Shown piece after piece: positions 1 through 29,926 of a stretch of DNA of 64,000 nt; the stretch's first letter is position 1, and the number at the start of each line of letters is the position of its first letter. The stretch comes from Larimichthys crocea (taxonomy: Eukaryota; Chordata; Actinopteri; Sciaenidae): assembly GCF_000972845.2 (NCBI RefSeq), contig NC_040016.1, positions 3,244,701 to 3,308,700 of the forward strand, written 5' to 3'. The notes beneath the pieces are model-generated. The model was not told the DNA's origin. It searched no databases and saw nothing but the letters and a program-made list of their open reading frames with translations. The position numbers were made by a program, and so were the translations under genes.

Positions 1-2758
1 CACAGAAAGATGAATTCACCCTCAGAGTCATCATCCCGGTGACTGATAGCAACGCTGGTATAGTGACTACCCTGTAATGAAGTACAAGAAAGCACTTTTG
101 TCCCCATGTTAATAGAAATGTTTTAGACTTGTTCAACGCACACAGGGTTTCATTCATTCATCCAGATGTTTGTCCATGAATATCCAGCTGAAAATAAATA
201 TCTTTTGTGTGATACGCTTTTAAATTCTTTGTTATTTCAGACACACTAGTTTCCACATTATAGTAATTATATTTACGCTGATACCGTAGGTCATACTTTG
301 TATTGTGGCTGTGACAGATATATGATATAGATATGGAACATCATCTATTATTAAAAATTAAATCTAAGCACTCAATGCTTAGATTTTATTTTTTATGCAA
401 GAATAAGACACGTAACAAAAAAAAAACCATCTACATCAGTGGTTGCATACATTAGGAGTATATGTACAGTATATCATCTGTTATTCTACCATGTTTTCAT
501 TACACTAAAATAAAGACAAATATAGAGTAAGATTAAATCAGCATTGTATTATTATTTGACAAGAATTATGTTTCGACCTAACATGGCTGATTTAACTGCA
601 TGTCTATGATAAATGTGATGGAGAAATTTTTTCTTCTTCTATCTTGGCTTTGGGTCTGTGTTACAGGTGATGCTGGTGGAGTTGGACAGACACCTGTGAG
701 ATTTAACTCAACTAAGAGCCAAAAGTCAAATATCTTGACTTCTGCTCCTTTGACTTTAACCATTTCAATATTTATCTCAAATTGCCCACGTTATGGAAAT
801 GCAATATTCAGTTGATGATTCGCTAATTTACAAGGCTTCTCAAACATTATCTTGGGTATTACCATCAACTGTCATGATAGATGTGTGGTGAACAGGCTTT
901 TGCTCTAAAGAACACTGCAATCCTCAGGAACAGTGTGTCGTGATGCCTGCTGACAATCTGCCACTTCCTCAAAGACTTTTTTTTCTGTTCCTCTTTGCAT
1001 CCAAGTTGTGAAGAACAGAGGCTTTCCTTCACACTCACACTTCGGTGTCTGCTATAAAGTGAGAACACGCTGAGCTCACCAGGGTTTGAATAATTTTGTG
1101 GTGTGAACACACGCACGCACACGCTTTTTTGTAGGGTGTGAAGCATCGGGGTCAAGTACACTTTCCTGCCCAGAGTCGACTCAGTGGTTGGAGAGCTAAT
1201 GCAAAGGAACGAGAATGAACACTGTGTAACACACTTATCCTATGTGTTGCTAGGCAACTCATCCCGAAGGCATGGCTCTGTATGTTGTGACAATGACGGC
1301 CAATTATCAGCTCCCTGTTTTGAGTGCTGTCTACTCAGTGTGCTGTTTACATGCTGCAGGGATGTTGCACAATGTTAACTGGTGCATAGTGTTTTACTGG
1401 ATGTGTTGTGAGTGTGAAGCTCTGTTGTGGCAGCTTTGTCACCAACATACTCAGTCTCCATTAATATAGCTTCATACTTTCAGACCACACAATAAATTTG
1501 GACGTTTCCATAAAATGTGTCAGTGGTAGCTTTGGTGTCCCCACAAGGGAGGATTTGAGATATTCTTACAGATCCAAGTGTGTCACATGATCTGAGGTTT
1601 CTGTCAAAATGACTTTACACTTCCCACTGAACTGTAGCAGCTAGCTCCCTCTGTGGTCCGTGTAACGGCATAACACTTTACAGCTGATGGATTTGCCCTT
1701 TAGAATAAACTTTTTTAACATGTGGTTAGCCTGGGGGTGTGCTAAAGCTCCTGATACATGGCAGGAAATCATCAAATACCTTTAACTGATATTTTTTTAG
1801 GTAAATAATTTCCCCAGTATATGACAAACGTCCAATAGTTGGGACCTATTTCATATATTATGCAATACTGTACTTAAATCAGGTAATGCATCAAGTGTAA
1901 ATCCTACCTCATCATGGCTTTAAGACACAGGCCAAAGGGCAAAACAGGTACGTCTATAATTAAACATCAAATACAGAGCTGAAGACCGCTACTCCTATGC
2001 TACATTGTGAATACATGAAAAAGAAAAAATAATGTGAAAAGAACGGTTTCCTAGTAAAACAAAAAACAAAAAACAATGACATACACATTAAACACTTTTT
2101 ATTCATANNNNNNNNNNTTTTTGAAGGTGTTGGTCTACATACTTTTTAACAGAGCCAGCTGAGCTAAAGAATTGGCTGGAAATGATGAGATAAAGCTATA
2201 GCAGTGTACAAGTAATTATAGCAACCAAGATATTCAGATTATTATTCATTTACTTAAATGTGAATCCCTGTTGGCTTCAACTCAGACCTAACATGAAAAT
2301 AGATTTCAACGATCTCCAGTTTCAAAATAAAAGAAATAAAACTTGAAGGCTAAAAGGTATGGTAGCCAATCTGAAGACTATGGCTATGCCATCAAATCGA
2401 CAATAAATAAATAAGTAAATAATATATATATATTTCGTCTTGCTTAATGTTTGTGCATTGACCACACAGATGGATAAAATAACTTTTCAGTTCCCTCCAA
2501 TGATAAAAATGAAGGCGTCACTCCTCTTTGCGGAGGCCAATCCCTGCCTGTATCCATGGCAAATGATATCCCTCTACAAAGAAGAAAGAAAAGAAAAAAA
2601 CGAAGGGGACTCGGATTTTTCCGGTCGAAGTCGGAGTCGGAGCCTTGAGCCCCTGACTGTTACCCGCGCTACATACACATCATTTGGCTTGCGGTTTGAT
2701 TTTGTTTACATCCAATCAAACAAGTCAGTAAAAAAGAAAAAAAAAGCCTGTCATTGAA
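1..2758. other. Intergenic DNA upstream of synpr
   Basis: No gene is recognised here. The DNA is AT-rich and its open frames are short and without recognisable domains. The first 77 bases could be the tail of a neighbouring coding exon (see findings). A run of ten N at 2108-2117 marks an assembly gap, so nearby spacing is uncertain. The last 150 bases, with a GGAGTC-type repeated stretch near 2623-2645, are likely promoter and 5' UTR of the long synpr transcript. No clear TATA box is placed. Confidence 0.6.
2108..2117. other. Assembly gap (10 N)
   Basis: Ten consecutive N. The true gap length is unknown, and the flanks give no sign of an interrupted gene. Confidence 0.99.
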
Positions 2759-22194
<19,436 letters not shown>

Positions 22195-23500
22195 CTGTGC
22201 CTTTTTGTTTTTTGTGAGCGGCACGTCTGCATTTTAAACCAGGCAAATCAGGGGGTATTAGGAGGATGGAGAGGAGGAAAATTAAGGATTAACTTTCATC
22301 CTCTGCTCAGTTTGTCATCAGTTTATCTGTGCAAAAAACAAAAAAATAAGGTCAGGTGTCAAAGTGCACTAATTGTAGATTATTGTAGAGTATTGTTGGG
22401 TATTTTACAAAATGATTAGATATAGTATTTTATCCCTTCTCTGTAAGAGGTGTTGTTTGCTGAATGTTGTATTTCTTGTGGTTTGAAACACATAAGTCAC
22501 AGTTTCTCTCTCTGCTTGGTAATTGACATGCACGTGACATGTTAGGACTGGATGTCTTTTCTTAAACTTGCACCGTAATGGAAGGAAAAAGTGCTCTATG
22601 TTTGTATAATAATAAGTGTCTCAAATGGTGACAACTAAGTGCATGATATTGTATGTGTGGTAATGTGCTCTCTTTGAAACTAGTTTAAAGAAAAAAGAAA
22701 AAAAAAACATACATTTTATCTCTGAAAGTTTACAAAATTCACACTGCCATGACTTATTATTTAGATGAGTATTATTATATTGCCTTTTTTATTAATCTAG
22801 CAGGAACTGTATTTTGATAATGGGCATTTCTAATTCAGATACTGATTCAAAATATATTTTAGCCAAATATTGGTGTCATATTAGTACAATTACATTCCAA
22901 CTTATGTCTGACATTGATCATGTCAGAAAGTCTAAAAACTTACAGCAATAACTTTATATTGCAAAATACTCTACACTATACAGGGTATAAGAAGAAAAAA
23001 AGTACAGTATGCAACTATTGCAGCATGATGTCTTTGTCTCCATGGTTTCCATTTATTAGTTGCATCTGCACAGACAATGTCACACTTCATGTAAAGAGGG
23101 TGATTGTTTCCCTCAGTGTTTACAAGTGGCTGCTCCTCTTACAAATTACTGTGACTGTTTTCTATGCTATCCTCAGACTCATGGCAAATTATAAACATAA
23201 CTTTTACCTCTTTAAAGCATGTCTAGAGTATCCATTTACAGCACTAAAGCCCAGCAAAAAAGCACTTCAATACCACATACTACATGAATAAATGATTACT
23301 ACACTCCTCTGTACATTTTGTTGACTATGAAATCGTACTTCAGGTTTGTACAACTTCAAAATCTGTGCAATTCATACATAGCAATATTCAAAGGATAATG
23401 CTCGGTTGCTGTTTGTTTACATTAATATGACTTGTGAAACCCTGTTTCTTGACCTCCTAAGCATGTGGCTTGCATCAGTGTAATAAAGCAGGTTGAACAC
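22195..23500 (+). other. synpr: synpr 3' UTR
   Basis: AT-rich sequence after the synpr stop, with candidate AATAAA signals at 23287-23292 and 23482-23487. The 125-codon open frame in it (22914-23291) shows no domain and is treated as UTR. The true 3' end is not fixed by sequence alone. Confidence 0.55.
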
Positions 23501-26500
23501 CCATGTATGTATAAAAGACATCCATGAAAAATGTGTATGGGTTAATATAATGGCACTTTGCTCATGAGAGTGGATATTTTACAGGCATTCATGCTAATAA
23601 AGATGAACAAATCTGGCCATAATGAACCTCTACAGTACATGTCTGCTCAGATCTCTTTATCAAATGTGCATGTAACTGTTTCTCTTTGTTGCTGCATTAG
23701 ATGCACACCTGATGCTCACTTTACCCTGACAAGTGGTTGACCCCTGACCTTTGACCTGTTGCCTTGGTTTCCATAGATACAGGAATAGTCTGTGAGGGAT
23801 GCCTGTCGGTCCATGAGTGTCAGGTACAGTGAGAAACCCACAATGACAGGGTGCTGTCGTTTGCTCTCCCTGAACCAACATTTGTCAGACAAGACAAGCC
23901 TTTATGTACACAACATCCAGATCCAGCCAGTGTATGTAGTTAAAAGGCTCTGTTGTTGCATGTCCATCAAATGAAAAGTATTGTTGTCTCAGTTTTATCA
24001 TATTAACATGTCAGTTTAACAAAGGTCAAATTTGCTGCCTCAAGATTCCAGAGGAACACTCTTACTAGAGAAAAACATTACCCACTGATGAATCACTTAC
24101 TATTTGTGAGAAACAACAACATGCATGTGACAGTTATCTTGCAGTTTCTCCTGAAACTGACCAGTTTGGGAACTAAGCAACTCCCAGATTGATCAATTAA
24201 TGATAAGATAAGTGATGAGACACAGATAAATCACAGCTCACAGATAAACTGAACTGTACACAGACAACATACTGAATACAGACACATACTATGGGTCCTA
24301 ACATTTGAAATAGCTTTTTAGTTTAGAACCAGTGCAAATATCTAAATAAATGAATAGTATTATTTTATTACTGTTTAAGTTGAGTAACAGTGGTCCGCTG
24401 TACAGAATAACAGAAACAAAATGTAATAATGAGGCCATCCTGTGGCAGCAGTGCACCTATACCATAGGACTGGCCATGTCCTTCAGAATGTAGTGGCTCT
24501 TCGCTTTGAATTGTAATACCTGAGAGTGGAACGAAGGAGACACCTTTTACATTTGGAAGTTTCTGAGGATGCATATCCCTGCCACTAAAACTGAATGAGG
24601 AAAATCCAGTCTCAATGGAGAAAAACAAATAGCTAAAATGATGATGAAATAACTAGTTTTTGTTTTTGACATAGCTCAGTCATTTGGATTATTTGCTACC
24701 TTTGCTTCCTTTGTCATCTCCTTTAGCACCCTTTGCCAACACAAAATTGGTGGCCATCTTATGACCAGACATTAAAAAACAGCAAAATGTGATGCAGAGA
24801 GAGAAAGAGACAAAGAGCTCATGCGGACCATAAACAGTATAGAACATGGAAGTCATATCCGTAACGTCACCCATAGGTTTCTAAAGAGCCATTATGAAGC
24901 TCAGAGTGTGGTGTCTCTAGCCACCACCATCTTGTCTCTCTTGTCTCTTTCTTGTCTCAAAGGGCAAAGACATGGATCATTGGTGGAACTGAGATGGACT
25001 GAATGACGCCTGGTTGCAAAGCAAAATCAAAGCAGCCATGCTGTGTCCTCTCTATGCTGTATTCTTATATTCTTGTATTCTTAATCCTGATGAACTGTTG
25101 GTGGCTTGTTCCTCTTCATCTCCTGCAATTAGCTCTTTGTTGTTGACTGTGGAGCTGCTTTGACATACAGATCCAGTTCACATGTCTGCTGTAGTGCAAA
25201 ACCTTCTCAAGTTGTTGTTAATAACTAGATAGGCAATAGGTTTCAAATTAATATATAATACATGAATATCACACATCATTTAGTGTGATGGTCAATACCT
25301 TGTCTAACTGTGTCATATTTCCTGCAGATCATCACGGTAGTTATCGTTGATTATTAAGCATCCATTTTTTGCCTTAACTTGCTAATATGCTAATATATGA
25401 GTGGACAGGAGGGGGAGCTGATCAACCATTCTCAACATGACAACCATTTCACTTCTGTGACAGGTGGCCCAATATTCCATCATTATTTCAATTCTTGATT
25501 GACATTGATAATGAAGTCATAATCTTACCAGACAGACCCCACAGGTCCATTTAAAATGCAAAAAGTAAACTGCATTTTAATATACTGATGTTTTCACTGC
25601 ATGCCATCAACAGCAAAGTAAAAGAACTTCCCAAATGCAACACTGGATGTTTAATATGAAAATAATCCACACAGGGGAATGGCCTTTCCAGTGCCCCAAA
25701 TGTGATCGCTGCTTCGATCGTGTTATGATGTATTATGATGATCTGGTATAAACGAAATTGGATCACCTCCCACGTTGTCTATGATTTCCTCCTGCAGCAG
25801 GTCTTTTGTCTTTTTAGCTCTTTAATTCCTCAGGTGGACTGGTCCAATAGACCAGCTGACCTCTGACCTTCTATTGCTCCACAGCATAGGGATCAAAATC
25901 CATTTCTTCATAACTTGATAACATTACAAAAACAATGGATCTCTTTAAAAGCCCTTAAATAAATGCCCTAATTAACAGACTTTGCTGTTGCATTGTGAGC
26001 ATCATCGTCATCAATGATTCAAGCTGCAGACTTCAAACTGCAGACTTGATGGATTATTAGAAAGTGATTATCTCTTGATAATGACTTTATTAATGGCCTA
26101 TCTACTAATAATCTACTAATAATAGAAGATTTTACAACCTGATAACCCAAAGGTTTCTGTAATAACTGCTTTATAACAGATCTATAAATAATTAGTAAAT
26201 TATTTAATACATTCATTGGTTAAGGTATAATATTTCTAATGTTCTAAATTTCTAAAGGAGTAACTTATTTTAACATTGTTGCCATGTATCAGACCAGCTA
26301 GAACTTTTTTTAATCATAGTATGGTTACAAAAAGTGTATGTAAGCTTTAATTTAGATGACCATTAACCCTGGCCTGTTTCACAAAACCTCAAAATCATTT
26401 CACATGAGGAAGTGGTTTGTTGATGACATCCATTACATAACATAGACAACACCTTATCTAACCACAGCAAGACAAATGAAACTTAGAGAAACAAAACCTA

Positions 26501-26835
26501 AGTTATGTTTTGAAAGCTCACATCCTGCATTTATGGTTGCATTTGTTCAGATTTGTTCTGTAATTTACACCTGCCTAGATTACTGACAATGTATATCTTA
26601 AGCACTATCATATATGGCAGTCTGCCAGGCTGCTCGTGTTCATGTCATCTGCACGGGGTCGTAGTCCGTCTACCAGATCTCCATAGGAAGATCCATCGTC
26701 AAATGAGAGAAAATAAGTCACTTAAATTTCCCCCCTTACTTTACATGTGCCATCAGTTCCGTTTATCTATTATTGTTTCTTTTTCTTCTATATTTCTGTT
26801 TCTTTTTCAAACACATATATTTGCAGGAGACAAGT
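23500..26835. other. Intergenic DNA between synpr and the Mx relic
   Basis: No gene is recognised. The part around 24825-24945 (GTAACGTCACCCATAGGTTT and following) resembles a repeat common in fish genomes. IRF-like GAAAC half sites near 26478-26496, followed by AAACCTAA, resemble the region in front of the intact Mx gene and may be the relic's old promoter. Confidence 0.5.
24825..24945. repeat. Teleost interspersed repeat fragment
   Basis: The segment with CGTCACCCATAGGTTTCTAAAGAGCC followed by an AGCCACCACCATCTTG-like part is reminiscent of a dispersed fish DNA repeat. Recognition is from memory of the pattern. No ends or target duplications were identified. Confidence 0.4.
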
Positions 26836-29003
26836 AGTCACCATGAGCACTCTGAACTGAACTGAACTGAAGAAAGCGTTCAGGAGCCTCTGATGTCTTA
26901 TGCTGTAATATTTATTGAAGTTTGGCCAAGGAGAATCAGAGACATTTTCACATACAATCGGGTATGGGTCGGTCTCTATTCCCCCTAACTCATGCTGGTG
27001 GTCAGACTTCAAACCCTTACAGATGACGCCACAAATACTTTACGCCCAAAATAGTCAAAGGGAATGCATTTACCCATGTTAGTGTTCACCTTCAACACTA
27101 GTCTGGAGACACTGTTGTCTGTTCATGCTAATGGAACGTCAACAGTTAGCTATCTATTATGTCTAGGAGGCCAACATCGAGTTTCTTCTACCCTGGTCAC
27201 TAGGCAACTCTGAGATGGGCTGGCACCTGCACTCCTCCCACGCTAACAGAATTGATGAAGTGGAATGCCCACCTGAATAACTCAGGAGAAATCTGTGAGT
27301 GTATCATTTTGATCTACTACTGTAGTACTGTCCAACAGTAGTACTCTCAAACACAGTATATGTTTTTTGTTGTAGTTAGAAAGATGATTGAGAGAGAGGT
27401 GGCGCAGTATGAAGAGAAGTATCGTAGAAGAGAACTACCAAGCTTCATCAACTACAAGACGTTTGAGGTCATTGCCAAGGAGCTGATCAAACAGCTGGAA
27501 GAATTAGCTGTCAAGAGACTCAAGAACATAGGAGGTACATGACTGAACATATGACAGATTTAACTACAACCACCAGTGATGTGCTGAGCTGAGATTAATC
27601 TGCTGCATCAACTTGTATTTCTGTTCCCTCCAGATGCTGTTATGAAGGTTTTCATACAGCTGGCTAAGAGTAGCTTCACTGGATTTCCTAACCTCCTGGA
27701 AAAAGCCATGGTAGTCTACGAGTTTAATATTAACTTTCTCATCTTTGGTAGTTTGGCTGTTAAAATGTAATTTGCATAATTTTTGCTCAGACTGACCAGA
27801 ATCTTATTTTCTAGACAAAGATCAATTACATAAAGAATCAAAATGAGTCCACTGCTAAATCCATGCTGAGAACCCAGTTCAAGATGGAGATGCTTGTTGA
27901 CTCTCAGGACAGGACCTACAGCAGCAGTCTGAGTGACAGAAAGAGAAAAGAAAGAGATGAAAAAGAGAAAGGAATACATGGCAATCATGCAACACTTCAG
28001 GAGCTGATGTTGCAAGTTAAATCTTGTTACGAAGTAAGTTTCAATTTAGAGGGAATTCATGAACAAAAGCAATGATGGCAAGATTTAGACAGAGGTTATG
28101 TTTTTCAGTAAATGCCCTCCTCTATCAAACACTGAGGTCAAGTTGGGTTTTTGTTATGTCTCGTCATTTCCTGTTTTATTTTGATATTTACCTGCCCTTC
28201 CTCATGTGTCACCGGTCTGATTGTCTTCCCCGCCCTGATCGTTTCTACCTGTTCCCCATTACCCTGTGTATATATTGTCTGCGTCTCCCTTTGTCCTGTG
28301 CCGAAGTGTTTCGTCTCCTGTAGCGTTCACCAAAGCCTTAGTTCATAGCCCACAGCCACAGCTTTATTGCTCTAGTGTTCTTTTGTTTGCCTTCCTCGTA
28401 AGAGTGATTTTCTGTTGTACTTCTTAGTCTAGTCCTCTGGTTTCTTTGTGTTTAGCCCAGTGATTTTTCAGCCTAATTGGAGAGCCTTAAGTTAATGTTT
28501 CATAGCCTTTTGTTTTTCCTCGTTGTGAGTGATTTTGATTTTGTTAATCTTTAATAAGAGTAGTTCAGAGTTTTTTCCTCCTTGGAGTGATTTTTTGTTT
28601 CTCCTAGTTTAGGCCTTCTTTTATAGCCTCACTCATTCGAGGATCCTTGTAGATCTGAATAAAACAGCTCTCTGCCTCACTCTGCATCTGAGTCCTCCTT
28701 GAGTCCTGGCCTGAAAGTTCCCTTCTTCAGATAGCCAGCCAGCGTCTGGATTACCAGGTCCCCCTGGTGATTCGTTACCAGATCTTGCAGGAGTTTGCTG
28801 TCCAGCTGCAGAGGGAGATGCTACAGATTCTACAGGAGAAAATGTATTCAACGCCCTTGTTAGAGGAGGATTGTAACACTAAAAGTGAGAGGGCTGATTT
28901 GCAGAGTCGCCTCACTTGTGCTTGTACTGCCTTGTTTATTCTTGTCAACCTTACAGAGTTGTTAGAGGTGGCGGGAGGTTGTTTTTTACTTGGGACTAGG
29001 TAA
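26836..29003 (+). pseudogene. GTPase-less tandem Mx copy (stalk-only relic)
   Basis: Upstream direct-repeat copy of Mx. A relic of coding exon 1 survives at 26836-26857: an acceptor, then ATG and MSTLN, ended at once by TGA within a TGAAC repeat. All GTPase-domain exons are missing. Homology resumes near 27256 inside the exon matching 33987-34128 (to 27294) and continues with exons 27376-27534 (159 bp, same as the intact gene), 27634-27710 (77 bp, same), 27815-28033 (219 bp against 267) and 28731-29003. Splice sites and frame are kept throughout. From the ATG at 27384 the spliced frame is about 239 codons. The last exon departs from Mx after QSRL and ends in unrelated sequence. The shorter third exon loses 16 codons in the L4 loop. 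It is most likely a pseudogene, although an expressed stalk fragment cannot be excluded. Confidence 0.85.
28100..28715 (+). mobile_element. Retroelement-like insertion in the Mx-relic intron
   Basis: The intron is homologous to the intact Mx intron at 34954-35067 for its first 60-70 bases, then carries about 600 extra bases. The insert has the T-rich style of fish non-LTR retroelement 3' regions, with GTCCTGTGCCGAAGTGTTTCG and a terminal AATAAAACAGCTC before CTCTGCATCTGAGTCCTCC. No reverse transcriptase frame is present. Exact edges and family are uncertain. Confidence 0.5.
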
Positions 29004-29312
29004 GTTGGGGTACCCAATACACTACTACACACGTAGGCATTTTTTGTTACTTCACTAGGATTGTTGGTTGCGCCACCTTTCTATTGTTTGTTAGGCATTT
29101 TGTTTGTTTCTTTTCTTTAGCTCCTGATAAGACAGTCCTACTTTTGTTATATTAATTTCATTATTTTTGGCACAATCACTTTGTCCCATCCTGCCCCACC
29201 TGAGTATCTTTTTTGTTGTTGTTATAAATAAACCATTTTTCGTTCACACCACCAAGACTTTGTTGATTCTGTGATTGTCGTGTTGTTGTCTGACTGGTTT
29301 AGGACATAACAG
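28912..29312 (+). mobile_element. Probable retroelement 3' segment replacing the end of the Mx relic
   Basis: Homology with Mx stops near 28912. The following sequence runs through GTGGCGGGAGGTTG and a late TAAATAAACCATTT poly-A type signal to GGACATAACA. This layout resembles the 3' ends of fish LTR or LINE elements. It supplies the foreign C-terminus of the relic's last open frame. Family and boundaries are inferred. Confidence 0.4.
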
Positions 29313-29394
29313 TATATTCATCCTTGGGTGTCTAATAATAGATTATGAGAACATCAAAACCAGATGTTACTAATGCTCATAAGTCATCATAAAA

Positions 29395-29422
29395 GAATGA
29401 AACACACACACACACACACACA
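29395..29422. repeat. (CA)n microsatellite
   Basis: Short CA dinucleotide run between the Mx relic and the intact Mx gene. Confidence 0.8.
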
Positions 29423-29765
29423 GAATATCAGTTTAATTTTAAGTTTTAGAATATTTTCACTACTTTACTTTGATGTCATACAATGATATTGTTTAAGCAA
29501 AATATTCTACAATATGATTTATTTTTGAGTCTGCCAGGTAATTCATTAGCCTCAGTGGTCTCTTGGCTTTTAATTTGTTTCTTAATTATAAAAAAAATAT
29601 TTAATTGTAAACTGGTTTTAATGCTTTCTTAACAAGCCTTTCATAAAGGTGTAAAATATAATTTCTACTTGTATCACAAATGTACTCAACATATACTATA
29701 TGTTATTTGTCGCACTTTCACTGCCGATCTTTTTTTCTCCTTATCGCATAATTCATTACATTACC

Positions 29766-29798
29766 GGTGAAACAAACGAAAGACAAGGAAACGAAACC
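29766..29798 (+). promoter_or_regulatory. IRF/ISRE-like element cluster upstream of Mx
   Basis: Two AANNGAAA cores occur 15 bp apart: AAACGAAA at 29774-29781 and again at 29789-29796 within GGAAACGAAACC. A further GAAAC lies at 29769-29773. The spacing is not a perfect GAAANNGAAA ISRE. Position, 130-160 bp before the Mx ATG, fits the interferon-response elements known in vertebrate Mx promoters. Function is inferred. Confidence 0.65.
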
Positions 29799-29926
29799 TA
29801 ACAGCATCCCTGCAGTAGGTACAGTTTCCATCTGCCTCACTCACCCAGTTGCTATTGCAGACTTGACACGGACAAAACTTATTTCACTGAATCAGAGTTT
29901 TATTTCTTTTTGCAGAAGTCATCACC

